Source: Diphasiastrum complanatum
Lineage: Eukaryota > Streptophyta > Lycopodiopsida > Lycopodiales > Lycopodiaceae
DNA length: 64,000 bases
Assembly (NCBI GenBank): GCA_029204225.1
Contig: CM055093.1
Location: 4,866,056-4,930,055, forward strand
Direction: 5' to 3'
The position numbers were made by a program, and so were the translations under genes. Positions 1 through 9,435 of this stretch are shown here, piece after piece (position 1 is the first letter of the stretch; every line of letters begins with the position of its first letter). The notes beneath the pieces are model-generated. The model saw nothing but the letters and a program-made list of their open reading frames with translations, was not told the origin of the DNA and made no database searches.

Positions 1-1410
1 AATCCTAGTGAGATAAGGAAAGTGTTAAGTCGAGAATACCATGATCTTGGTGCTTGCTTTAGTTCATAGAGACTTTTAAAGAGCAAGCAAACTTTGGTCT
101 TGTCTTGGATGAACCCAGGGGGTTGGTCCATACAAATTTCTTCTTCTAGATATCCATTTAAGAAAGCATTTAAGACATCTAGTTGGAACACTTTCCATTT
201 GAAAAAACAAGCAATGGATATGATGATTCTTATTGATACCATCTTTGCAACAGGAGCAAAAGTCTCCTCATAATCAAGTCCATAAACTTGGGCAAAGCCC
301 TTTGCACAAAGTCTTGACTTATATTTGTTGATTGTGCCATCTTGATTATATTTGACTCGAAAAACCCATTTGCAACCAATAGTGTGCTTGTTGGTTGGAG
401 ATCCACAAGCTCCCATGTCTTGTTGGTAATCAATGCATCATATTCCTCCTTCATGGCTAGAAACCATTCTTTTGAATTGAGTGCTTCTTGCACATCCTTC
501 GGTTGTTAAAAGACTTCTTAGAATAATGCATATGTGATGAATCATTAGAGAGATTTGCTTGTTTGAGTTGATTTTTCTTTTTGAAGCAATTAGAGGCATG
601 GTGCCTCTTTTTTTCACAAAAGAAACACTTGACTTTCTTCTTCTTGGTCTTGGAAGTAGAAGGATGAGTTGAGTCATCCTCTTCTCCATCTTTGTTCTTG
701 TCCTTTGCTTTTTCTTTGATGAAGGCTTGAGAAAACTAATTCTTGCTCCTCCCTTTGTGCTTGTCCTTGACAAAAAGAGCTTTGTCTTTGTCCATATGCT
801 CGAGTTTGTTCATCCTTGAAAGTTTGTAACTTTGCCTTGCTTCTTTAGAGATGAGAATTCCTTGAAGAGTCTCCAAATTGGGCAACTCCTCTTTTATGGC
901 AAACGATTGAACGAGATTATCATAGTCTTCTTTTAAGCCATTAAGAATGACTTGTACTAGCTCATCTTGATTGATTGTGACACCAACACAAGAAAGCTCC
1001 CCCTATGAAGATCTTTTACTTTCAGAACATAATTTGATGCACTCTCCTCACTTCTTTGAAAGCTTTAAAAAATCTGATTTCTAAGAGTGAGAATTCTAGA
1101 AGTCTTCTTAGCTTCATAAATAGACTTAAGTGCATCCCAAGCTTCTTAGCAATGGTGCAAGATCCTATTTCTCTTAGAATCTCATTAGAGACATTCATTT
1201 CAATGAAATGTAGAGCCATCCTAGCTCTCTTCTTAAACTTTGGTATTTCAAGTTGTGCTTGAGGCTCCTCCTCAATACCAAGTACTCTGTCCATAACATC
1301 CTGGAGTATAAGAATAGACTCCATCCTAACCTTCCATATTTAATAATTGGAGGTACTTAGTCTTTCACTTGCTTCTAGGAGATATCCTCCCACAGATGCC
1401 ACAATTGTGA
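1..1410 (-). mobile_element. Copia LTR-retrotransposon fragment (gag and RT parts)
   Basis: Minus-strand Copia relic cut by the window edge. The complement of about 1-490 reads as the N-terminal half of reverse transcriptase, with the typical AMKEEYDAL start, a FQLDVLNAFLNG stretch and LYELKQAPRSWYSR. About 560-680 gives a CCHC zinc knuckle (CFFC..K.HHASNC), and 780-1400 gives the gag helical domain (W.VRMESILILQD). The gag is closest to that of the copy starting at 33463, so they are one lineage. The element is broken in several places and old. RT, zinc knuckle and gag are seen; protease and integrase are not recognised. Confidence 0.88.
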
Positions 1411-1864
1411 AGACTTTCTTGTTAATCGACAACTATATATTTGAGCTTGTTCCAAACAAACTAGATGTTGCTACTCTCTTTCACTATAGGAATTTTTAAA
1501 GGTGAACTACCAAATCTTATGTGAAATCTTGCAACTAAATTTGAGATAGGTCTCAAATATTCCACCAAAACAAGACAAACTAGATCAACCTCTCAAAATG
1601 AATTGGAGTATAGACAAGTTTTGGTTCTTCTTCTTTTGGCATGTGTGGAATGCTACAAAAGACAACATTATTGAAGAAACAAAACATTTCTGTTTCCAAA
1701 GCTTTGCTAGCTTTCAGCCCTCAATTTGATGAAAGTCAGACGACGTGAAAGTCAAATGACTTGAAGCGACACAAAAATCTTCGCAACACTTTTTCAACCT
1801 TCACGCTCCAAAGGATCAGGAAGATCATGCAAATACCATGAAGTACAAAAACTCTAATTTGATA
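1411..1864. other. Non-coding stretch between two Copia relics
   Basis: This stretch would be the leader upstream of the minus-strand gag that ends near 1410. It is AT-rich, without a convincing frame on either strand. No primer site or LTR edge for the minus-strand relic was recognised here. Confidence 0.5.
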
Positions 1865-2165
1865 TGATGACATCAGCAAAAGATCGTTAGGTTGTATTAA
1901 TCTATAACGTAGATCAACAGTGTCTGTCTACTTTCTGGAGGATTGTAGGAATGATATAACAGGCAGTGACTAGCAATCATATCTAAAATCCATCCAAATT
2001 CATTTTGTTTGCAATTAATTTGATTTCGCTTCAGCAATGTCAATATCAGAGCTCATTCAAGTTTCATTTTGTTTCGTCCAATTTCGCTTCATTTCGTTTC
2101 GTTTCGTTACAAAGCCTGATTGATATTTGCAATTTGTGTTCCACCATTTATTATTTTTCTCATCA
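1865..2165 (+). repeat. LTR of a plus-strand Copia element
   Basis: A 301-bp segment opens with TGATGA and closes with TCATCA, the TG...CA form with short inverted ends expected of an LTR. One base later comes a primer site complementary to initiator Met-tRNA. The 3' part is rich in TTTCGTTTCG-like repeats. No second copy was found in the window, so only this 5' LTR remains. The left edge is inferred from the terminal inverted repeat alone. Confidence 0.6.
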
Positions 2166-2166
2166 G

Positions 2167-2179
2167 TGGTATCAGAGCC
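2167..2179 (+). other. tRNA primer-binding site
   Basis: TGGTATCAGAGCC follows the LTR end by one base. It is the standard complement to the 3' end of plant initiator Met-tRNA used by Copia elements, and fixes the plus orientation of this copy. Confidence 0.85.
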
Positions 2180-2277
2180 ACCCTGTCATAGTCTGACATA
2201 GCCGCAAAGCTATCAAATCCAGGAGACTAAGCATTCAAACAAAGAACCATCAACAAGTGAGAACACAATTCACATCA

Positions 2278-2510
2278 ATGGCTTAAATAAGCAGTATACA
2301 ATCGAAGATCTCTACAATTCTCAACTCATCAAGATCTAACTTCCAGATGGAAAGTTAAGACCTCGCTGATACTAAAGGGAGAAGGATTATTCTCCTGGGT
2401 AGATGGCACCGAGGAGATGCCTACAACTACAGGCAAGGAGCTACGCAAATGGAGAGAGAAGAATGACAAGGCAGTAGTCGTGTTATCTCTCTAGAACTTA
2501 GGACCCAATT
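2278..2510 (+). mobile_element. Copia gag remnant
   Basis: Downstream of the primer site a degraded gag N-terminus can be read: a K.KTSLILKGEGLFSWVDG-like stretch, then ELRKWREKNDKAVVVLSL. This is the DUF4219/UBN2-type start of Copia gag and resembles the gag at 13.8-14.1 kb. The relic is broken and short; homology ends near 2510. Confidence 0.65.
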
Positions 2511-2734
2511 TTAGGGCACCAGTAGCCTAAAATAGCCAATTTTGGCCTATATCTCCAAATAGCATGATTTTGGTGTCATTTCAAAGGTCCTGAAGTTTGG
2601 AACTTCTTTAATATAAAATATATACTAAAATAAAAGTATCTAGGCCTCTTTCACACGTGTGAAAGGTTATATCCAAAACTATGTATAAAAATTGCCAATT
2701 TAGGCCTCAAACTAGCTAGGAAATGTTGACAATT
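2511..2734. other. Non-coding stretch with an 18-bp CACGTG palindrome
   Basis: There is no coding signal. Positions 2648-2665 (CTTTCACACGTGTGAAAG) form a perfect 18-bp palindrome centred on a G-box. The same core recurs near Copia relics at 31.5, 33.0 and 36.5-37.1 kb, so the stretch is probably LTR or 3'-untranslated sequence of that lineage. Confidence 0.45.
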
Positions 2735-3010
2735 TCATAGTGAATCCATTAACTTGCATGCTTTTAGTGATTCAGATTTTGCAAGGTACAAGAAGGATAG
2801 AAAGTCAACAAGTTCCTTTGCAACTTTCATTGGAGAAGGTGTGGTTTCTTGGCTATCAAAGAAGCAAGAAACAATATCTCTTTCATCAACCGAGGCCGAG
2901 TACAAGGCTCTAAAAACCACAACCAAGGAAGTACTATGGATCAAGAGGTTGCTTGAGGAGCTCAAAGTGATCAAATCATGTGTCATTCCACTCATCTACA
3001 ATGACAACAT
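2735..3010 (+). mobile_element. Copia RNase H fragment
   Basis: The plus strand encodes the RNase H core of a Copia pol: a DSDFARYKKDRKSTSSF stretch, then GVVSWLSKKQETISLSSTEAEYKAL and LWIKRLLEEL, the usual order with conserved D, E and D residues. It is a fragment about 90 residues long of the lineage seen at 36.0-36.4 kb. It is broken and has no LTR of its own that can be delimited. Confidence 0.9.
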
Positions 3011-3690
3011 CTCAGCCCAAATATTTTCTAGATATGTACATACATGGGAACAACCTCTCACACATGGGAATCACTCCTCATTCACATGGGAATGCTTGAT
3101 TAACTAGTAAAATGGTGCCAAATGGCAATTTCCTACTTGAATAACTTTTCACTAGTTCATACTTATTTCAATCAGGACATTTTCTATCTAACTAAAATTG
3201 AATGCATTTATGACTACCATTCACACATGGGAACAAGCTCCACACTTGTGGAATCAAGTTATGTAAAATATCATAGCTCAAAAGCTAGAATTTCACAATT
3301 TCAGCACTCATTAGAGGAGTTCTAAATCCAAAAAAGACCCTTTGTAAAGATTGTTTTTATTTTTCCTCAAATTTTCTTACACATGGACCAATCAAAGCAC
3401 TCAAATTTGAAATCTAGGTAACGTAACTTTTGAGTCCACATTAAAAATGGCATAACTTTTTAGTGGTAAGTTCAAATTTAGTGGAGTTTGGTGCATTAGA
3501 AAGCGATCTTTCCAATGATATCTTACATGACATACTTCTGAGCTATGATTAAAAAGTTATGGCAAGTCAAATGTACTAGTTGGAATAGTGTTATAATATT
3601 TTAATAATACAAAAGGGATGTTTGCACAGTCTTATAAGGTCCTTTTGGAGCTCAAAACTCCCCTAATGCCTCCTCAAAGTCTTGCTTGGC
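3011..3690. other. Non-coding stretch, probably degraded LTR/UTR
   Basis: AT-rich sequence without a credible frame. It repeats short CACATGGGAA motifs (about 3045, 3075, 3225) that look like decayed versions of the CACACGTGTG palindromes in related Copia ends. I see no gene. Confidence 0.4.
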
Positions 3691-4387
3691 AAATCTAGTG
3701 TACATCTATCTACAACACCAAGTGCATATCTCAACTTCATAAATGAGTCCTTTGGAAATGGTTTAGAATATCAACAACACATTCGGATGATGACACATTA
3801 AGAAGCTTGATCTCCTTGGCTTGCACCTTCTCCCTTACAAAATGATGTGCAATCTTGATATGCTTGGTTCGAGCATGGAAGATAGGATTGGTGACAAGTT
3901 GTTGTGATGCTTGATTATCACAATAAATGCATGGAATCTCCTTGGCCTTGATCACATGAAACTCCTCCAAAAGTCTCTTGACCCATAGGATCTCCTTGGT
4001 GATTGATGTTAATGTCTTATATTTGGCTTCACAAGAGCATAGAGAAATGGTATGTTGCTTTTTTGAAAGTCAAGATATAGCTCCTCCACATCAGAATGTA
4101 GCAAAATCAGTTATGGATTATCTATCCATCTTATCACCTAAAAAATCCAGGTCCGAGTATGCTCTTAAGCACAAATTAGTCTCTTGATAAATAAAGCAAA
4201 ATTCCTTGTGGTTGAGATGTACCTCAACACTCTTTTGGTACTTTTCCCAATGACATACTAAAGGACCTTCCATTTATTGACTCAACTTGCTTACAATAAA
4301 GCTTAGATCAGCTCTAGTCATTTTCAAATGGATCAAGGGACCAATAAGTTTTCTATAGAGTGTGATGTCCTCAAATAATGCTTCATT
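3691..4387 (-). mobile_element. Copia RT-end and RNase H fragment
   Basis: The complement of 3737-3970 reads IYCDNQASQQLV, then HARTKHIKIAHHFVREKVQAKEI, the C-terminal RNase H of a Copia pol. The part to the right (about 3980-4380) reads as the upstream RNase H and the end of RT. It is very close in wording to 36.1-36.4 kb, hence the same lineage. Old and broken. It ends abruptly at the LTR remnant that starts at 4388. Confidence 0.85.
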
Positions 4388-4605
4388 TGTTAGAATAAGT
4401 AAGCCCAAGTTTCTCTTACGATTCATGACTTTCCGTGTTTAGCAATGATGCAGCGGTACTCCACAAAAGTATATGTACCTTTCAGTATCTTTTGTTAATA
4501 TAGTTCAGAAGTGTTCTCTTGGGTTGGTGTGTGATCTCTCTTTACTGCTTATCTGATTGATGTTAGTTTGCTTACAAATTAGCATACTGCCAGATCTGGA
4601 CCAGT
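4388..4605 (+). repeat. LTR remnant, same family as 15645-15966
   Basis: Starts TGTTAGAATAAGTAAG and ends near an AAATTAGCA sequence. Both the start and the stretch around TCTGATTGATGTTAGTTTGC match, in reverse, the LTR at 15645-15966. It is shorter than that copy. No target duplication could be confirmed, and the right edge is approximate. Confidence 0.7.
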
Positions 4606-4748
4606 GTAAAATCCATAAAGAAGTAGTCAAACTCCTGAATCCACAATGCCACCAGCTCTTCCCACAGAGCAAGACCTCCATGGCACGGTATCTCGAAGCA
4701 CCCTCCTACATGCGTACAAATCCCTATTATTATCTGGTAGTGAGGTGA

Positions 4749-5006
4749 GAACCATTTCTTGCCACCAAGGTCAAGAATCAGATATTTTGGCCCAAGTTCA
4801 TAGGCGTCGATACCAGCAACTTAGCCAAAGACATGGTCACCAATTGCCGTGTATTCTACCAGAAGCACCATGGCAACCCAGATCGTGACGTCAAATATTT
4901 TGCGGAAAATTACAGCCTGGTCCACAAAAAGTACATTAGAAATCACAAAATTCATGTGAGTCCAAGATTGGACCCAACTTTTAAAAAGTTAAACTCTAAG
5001 TTCTAA
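4749..5006 (+). other. Unidentified open frame, 85 codons
   Basis: An uninterrupted frame without a start codon reads FWPKFIGVDTSNLAKDM, then CRVFYQKHHGNPDRDVKYF and AENYSLVHKKYIRN. Its composition is protein-like. The last third runs into repeat sequence shared with 62.6-62.8 kb (opposite strand), so only the first 55 codons or so deserve attention. I do not recognise the family. It may be the tail of a host exon or of an element's accessory frame. Confidence 0.3.
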
Positions 5007-5136
5007 CTTGACTTTGGACCTCAAGTTGTTATTTTAATTACAAAGGCCCAAGTCTATTATTTCTATTTACATTTGACTTGTGTGCTCATTGGGCCATGGG
5101 CTTATATGTGTAAGAAGCCATGCCCTCACAACACTT
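4922..5136 (-). repeat. Reverse copy of the repeat at 62.6-62.83 kb
   Basis: The complement contains AAGCCCATGGCCCAATGAGC, then TTGGGTCCAA and AATGTACTTTTTGTGGACC in the same order and spacing as 62640-62830. It is therefore the beginning, or the immediate upstream flank, of the Gypsy LTR found whole near 62.6-63.4 kb. It is truncated where the other copy continues into CTTGGATCAAG. Confidence 0.75.
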
Positions 5137-5791
5137 TATTAAATAATTTTATTTATTTCTTTGTGTTGGAAATACCCCCAGCATTTATCGCCCTCGACAA
5201 GCTTTGATGAAAAAGAGAGGGTTTTGAGGAAAGCAGAAGTGGAGACAAGGAAAGCGACAGATTGTCCAAAAGAGAGAATGGGTGAACAGAGGGGAACTAG
5301 AGGGTGATGTGAAGGATGGAGGGAGAAGAAGGGGGAGATGTGCCCTGGCTTGGTAGTGTGAAATTAATGACTTGCATCCAGGCTAGGGCGTCGGGAGACA
5401 ACTGTGAATCGGAAGGATTGAACTAAAGAGGGACGGTGGTGGAAGCAGGGGGGGGGGGGGGGGGTGGAGGAAGCGATAGTAATGGAAAGGGTGGTGCCTA
5501 CTGCGAATTTTCATTTTTTTTTGCAAATTTTTGCTTTTCGCTCCCAATATTGCTCTCAAGCGCACTCTTTCACCGTTCAAGCTTCCGCCCTCTCACAGTG
5601 CGCTCGAGTTCGATACCGCTGGTAGTGCAATATCGCTTTGGAGCGCACATCTCTTTTCATAAAATAATTTGTGTAGATCTTGCGCTCGAAACCGATATTC
5701 AGTTCTGGTATCGATTTATTGCAAATTTTTTTGTTTTCAACCACTTTTCTTTTGTTCAAACTTTTTTTTTGTTAATCTTCTTCTTCTGAGA
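5137..5791. other. Non-coding stretch with 17-G tract, upstream of the histone copy
   Basis: No convincing frame. Positions 5448-5464 are 17 consecutive G within a purine-rich area (5200-5480). From about 5500 the sequence turns T-rich with CGCTC repeats and leads straight into the histone-like frame at 5792. It may therefore include the 5' leader of the retroposed or captured transcript. Confidence 0.4.
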
Positions 5792-6181
5792 ATGATGGCC
5801 AAGACCAAATCCACTGCCCATGCCATAACCATTGTACAGCCATCCCATTCTCGTGTTCTCCCTGGTACTGACCATAGGCGTGGCAGGAAGCAGGTCTGGT
5901 TGAGGGAGATCAGAAAACTCCAGAGATCAATTGAATTGTTGATCCTTAGATCTCCTTTTGATCGATCTGTACGGAATGTCACTATGTCACTTGGGCTGAA
6001 TGTTCGTTTTGCTGTGACAGCCATGCAAGCCTTACAGAGTGCTGCAGAAGATTTTCTGTCCCAGTTTTTTGAGGATACTTGTCTTTGGCAGTGCATGGTA
6101 TGCGTGTCACCATCATGCCAAAGGATTTCGTCATTTTCAAAAGGCTTCGGGACAAATATTTTGGTTTGCATTCATTGGTAA
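5792..6181 (+). pseudogene. Histone H3-variant (CENH3-like) retro-pseudogene
   Basis: The frame begins MAKTKSTAHA, like the MARTK start of H3 and CENH3. A short tail follows, then the histone fold: WLREIRKLQRSIELLI (alpha-N), SPFDRSVRN, VRFAVTAMQALQSAAEDF (alpha-2) and FFEDT. A one-base frameshift just after FFEDT moves the remainder, RVTIMPKDFVIFKRLRD (alpha-3 and C-terminus), into the next frame. The W before LREIRK is as in CENP-A, while loop 1 has the length of ordinary H3. Lysine motifs of the canonical tail are absent. No intron interrupts about 128 codons, although plant CENH3 genes normally have several, so a reverse-transcribed copy is likely. It abuts Copia gag sequence directly at 6182. 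No poly-A tract is seen. The H3-fold assignment is firm; the centromeric assignment is probable. Confidence 0.85.
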
Positions 6182-6410
6182 CATTCATTTTAATGATATA
6201 AAGAGCCCTTTTAGCCTTCTTATCAAATCTTTGTTGCTCTTGAACTGTGGGTGGTCTCTCTTCAGTTCCTGCAACTATGTCCATGAGTTCATTCAACTCA
6301 AGTAAGGATTCCATCCTCACTTTCCAGGTAGCATAGTTTGATGAACTCAACCTATCACTAGTTTCTAACATGATCCCACCATTGGAAGCCATGAATATAA
6401 TGATTCTTCA
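6182..6410 (-). mobile_element. Copia gag N-terminal fragment
   Basis: The complement reads MASNGGIMLETSDRLSSSNY, then ATWKVRMESLLELNELMDIV and RALYIIKMNVTNE. This is the start of a Copia gag of the same lineage as 33463. It is a fragment joined head to head with the histone copy on its left. Old and broken. Confidence 0.88.
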
Positions 6411-7310
6411 AGCTCTCAAACTTTCCAGCAAGTGACCAAACCAAGTTTTGATGTGAAGAGTTACTTGCATTCTTAGAAAATACACAAGACTAGACTCCCA
6501 AGAATACCTAGAATTGAACAAACTTGATCAACACACTAAGATATTGATTCAACCTGTAAAACCACATGTAAACCACACTTCTAAAATTTTATAAACCTAG
6601 CAAATGATAAATACAAGCTTAGAGGTGAACGAAAGAGCACAGTTAGTGAATCACAAGACTAGCTTCACTAGCTTGTCAAATCTTGGTGTTTAGATGTAGA
6701 TCTAAGATCACTTCACATGAGAATGTTTCTCAACCTATTAAGAACCCGAAAACACATTTGCATAATGGTTAAAGCCTTCCAGAAAATGCTCCAAGAGAGT
6801 TACTTACATGCTCAACAAAGTTCACCAAAATTTATGCAAAAGATTGTTGACAATCTGTTCACCCAAAAGGGGATCTTTCATCCAAGTGAAAGCTTTGCTC
6901 AGCCTTTTGGAGAAATAAAAAATCACTCAAAGAGTATTTGTCATCCACTTATGGAGAAGGTTCATGCACTTAAGGAGAGTGTTCATCCACAGAAGTGGAG
7001 ATTGTCAACAATAGATTGAACAGAACATTGTTAGTATTGAATATGCACAAGCCTCACAATCAACAAATGATTAGATGTTATGATCTAATCCAAAATAGCT
7101 TCTTCTCAGCCTCTGATCTTCAATAGACTTGAAAACATTCACAAGAGTTTGGTTTGATGAAGATTGTTGGTTCATGGCTGAGGAAAGTATGCCAGTCATA
7201 TGGTACTACTGTGGGGCCAGGGAATCCCAAGAAGGACTCCACAATCTGACTAAGTCTATCCAAGACACATAATAAACCATTCAATAAATTTATGAATAGA
7301 TCTTAGTCTC
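6411..7310. other. Non-coding stretch upstream of the gag fragment
   Basis: AT-rich, probably the leader and neighbouring debris of the minus-strand Copia. A plus frame at 6717-7019 (100 codons) has no recognisable motif and looks accidental. No primer site or LTR edge was recognised. Confidence 0.4.
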
Positions 7311-7935
7311 CTCTTGACCTTATACACTCATATGTACACTCAATTTTTCATGTTTCTAATGGTAAAGCTTCTATGTATGTAACCTTCAGATTATTGTTCA
7401 AGATACACATGGATCTACCTTTTGTCAAAGAAAAGCTTAGTGTAAAATTTAAATCTCTTATGAAAATGCAACTTAATGCTAGCATCAAAGTATTAAGATT
7501 TGATAATTGAGGAGAGTACATCTCCAATAATATGAGAGATTTTTTGTGAGGCTAATGGCATTAAGAGAGAATTCGCATGTAGTTACACCCCCCAACAAAA
7601 TGGGGTGGCCGAGAAAAGGAATAGATCTTTGTGTGAATGTGCTAAAACTTTGAGATTATATGCCTCTCTACTCTTTTTCTTTGGGGAGAAGCTATTATAT
7701 GTGCAGGTGTTTTTATGTAATAGGCTTCCTAATATTGCCATTAGAATCACACCATTTAAATTCTTTTATGGCAAAATCCCAAATCTAAAAGATTAGAAAG
7801 TCTTTGGATGTATTTGTTATGTCCACATTCCTTTAGATGTAAGGAAGAAAAAAGTTACTATTTTACTTAAAGGCATTTTTGTTGGCTATAGTGAATGTAG
7901 CAAGGGATATAGATTTTGGATATTCTTGGCTTACA
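7311..7935 (+). mobile_element. Copia integrase fragment
   Basis: The plus strand matches integrase of the 33463 lineage: the DNxGEYISN region near 7500, the TPQQNGVAEKRNRSLCE stretch at 7587-7640, then a CNRLPN block and a PNLKD.KVFGC block to about 7835. Broken several times and old. At about 7936 it changes abruptly into a minus-strand element of another family. Confidence 0.85.
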
Positions 7936-8649
7936 AAACCAAGTGGTTGGTCCATGAATAAGTCTTCTTCTAATTCTGAATACAAGAAAGTAGTTTTCTC
8001 ATCCAAGATATGGATTTTCAAATCATGAGCCACTGCATACGTGAATAACAAGCGAATTGATGTATGTTTGGCTACCATTGAGAAAGTATCAATGTAGCCG
8101 ATCCCATACTTCTGTGAAAATCTTTTAGCAACCAACCTTGCCTTGTATCTAATGTTTTCTCCATTAGGACCTGTTTTGATCTTATAGATCCACTTGCACT
8201 TGACTGGTGTTTTGCCATCAGGTATAGGTGCAAGTATCCATACATTGTTCTTGTACATGGATGACATTTCATCCTCCATTGCCTGAATTCAGCGATCTTT
8301 ATCTGGTCCATCTATAGCTTTCTCGAATGTTTGAGATTCGTCAGAGAATCCACAAAATTCGATGGCCATATTAAAAACATCCTGACCATATCTTTCTGTT
8401 GGTTTTCATTGCCTGTTTGATCTTCTCACAAGTGGTTTCGAGTTCAATTCTGATTCGAGCTTTTCTGTTGGAATTCGAACTGGCGATTCAAGTCTGTCAG
8501 GCACTCGATTTTGACCTCCCTCTGAATCTGATAACTCTCTTTTATCTTCTGTTTGTTTCTTCTGTTGTCGTTGGCAGCTCATAATAGTTTTTGAGAATTT
8601 CATAGCCGACTAGATCACTGTCTATTATGTATTTCGTCTCATCAAATTT
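7936..8649 (-). mobile_element. Copia integrase-end and RT-start fragment
   Basis: The complement of 7863-8279 reads MEDEMSSMYKNNVWIL, then KCKWIYKIKTGPNGENI, YKARLVAKRFSQKYGIGYIDTFS and LDEKTTFLYSELEEDLFMDQPLGF, the first half of Copia RT. Positions 8400-8640 read as the linker between integrase and RT (PLVRRSNRQ). The family A LTR at 8650 is inserted on its right side. Broken, with a handful of breaks. Confidence 0.85.
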
Positions 8650-9435
8650 TGTTGCAGAAGCTTTTCCTTGCTCCGTGTTTGTCCTCTATTCTGATTTGCG
8701 AATAATTTTCTGTCTTTGAATTTTCTTTTCGTGCGAAAGCTCTTACGGGATCCCAAACACTCGACTACGCATCACAGAACATATTTTATTCTAGCAATCA
8801 AGGGACACAACACAAGGCCAAGAGATACACGAAATAGGACGACTATATTGTCAGTTTGGTTTTAAAACGAGATCGTCAGTGTCTTGCTCGTTGGCTGATT
8901 GACTCTCTGCTCTTTCGTTGTGTTTTGATCGTTGGCAGACTTTCATGCATAGCTATGGTATTTTTGCTTTCTTACTCTATTCGCTATGTCTTCCTCTGTT
9001 TCTTAGAGATCTCTGTATTCACTATCTCTTTTCTTTTTAGTTATGATCCAGAGAGGATTGTTTATACCTCCACTATGTGGAGTTTACAAGATAGCTAAAC
9101 GTAGAATCACAAGACTAGTTAACGCTAATCAACTAGTTAGTTAGTCTCCGTCGTTGCTATTCATTTCAGCTGGGCATGAAGCCCGCTAAGCTGCCAGCTG
9201 GCAACGTGAAGGATTTCTCTTTGTTTGTTTTATTCTTTTCGTGTCTTTTCATAGTCTTCATTCTGCGCCCCTTTTGCGATTTGTGGTCTTGGAGGTGTGT
9301 TTATGATTCGCGATTGATTTGCGAATCGTTCGTGCTTTGAGTCAAAGACACATTGACTGTCACAAATTGTTCTCGTTCGACCTTCGTGTCTTGTTCGTGC
9401 TGCGACAAAGTTGCAGGAGTTCACCATTTCTGACA
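8650..9435 (-). repeat. Family A Copia 3' LTR
   Basis: Read on the minus strand it starts TGTCAGAAATGGTGAACTCC and ends CTTCTGCAACA. It matches the LTRs at 25808-26654, 28604-29492, 47874-48648 and 51306-52174, including the CTCCACATAGTGGAGGTATAAA segment that contains the TATA box. It is the 3' LTR of the minus-strand body to the right, which ends in GAGGGAG just outside the LTR as a polypurine tract. Confidence 0.88.

Noticed and set aside
5669-5791. Upstream extension of the histone frame
   Set aside because: The frame is open but reads Phe/Cys-rich sequence from T-rich leader; the histone homology begins at MAKTK, so the start at 5792/5795 is preferred.
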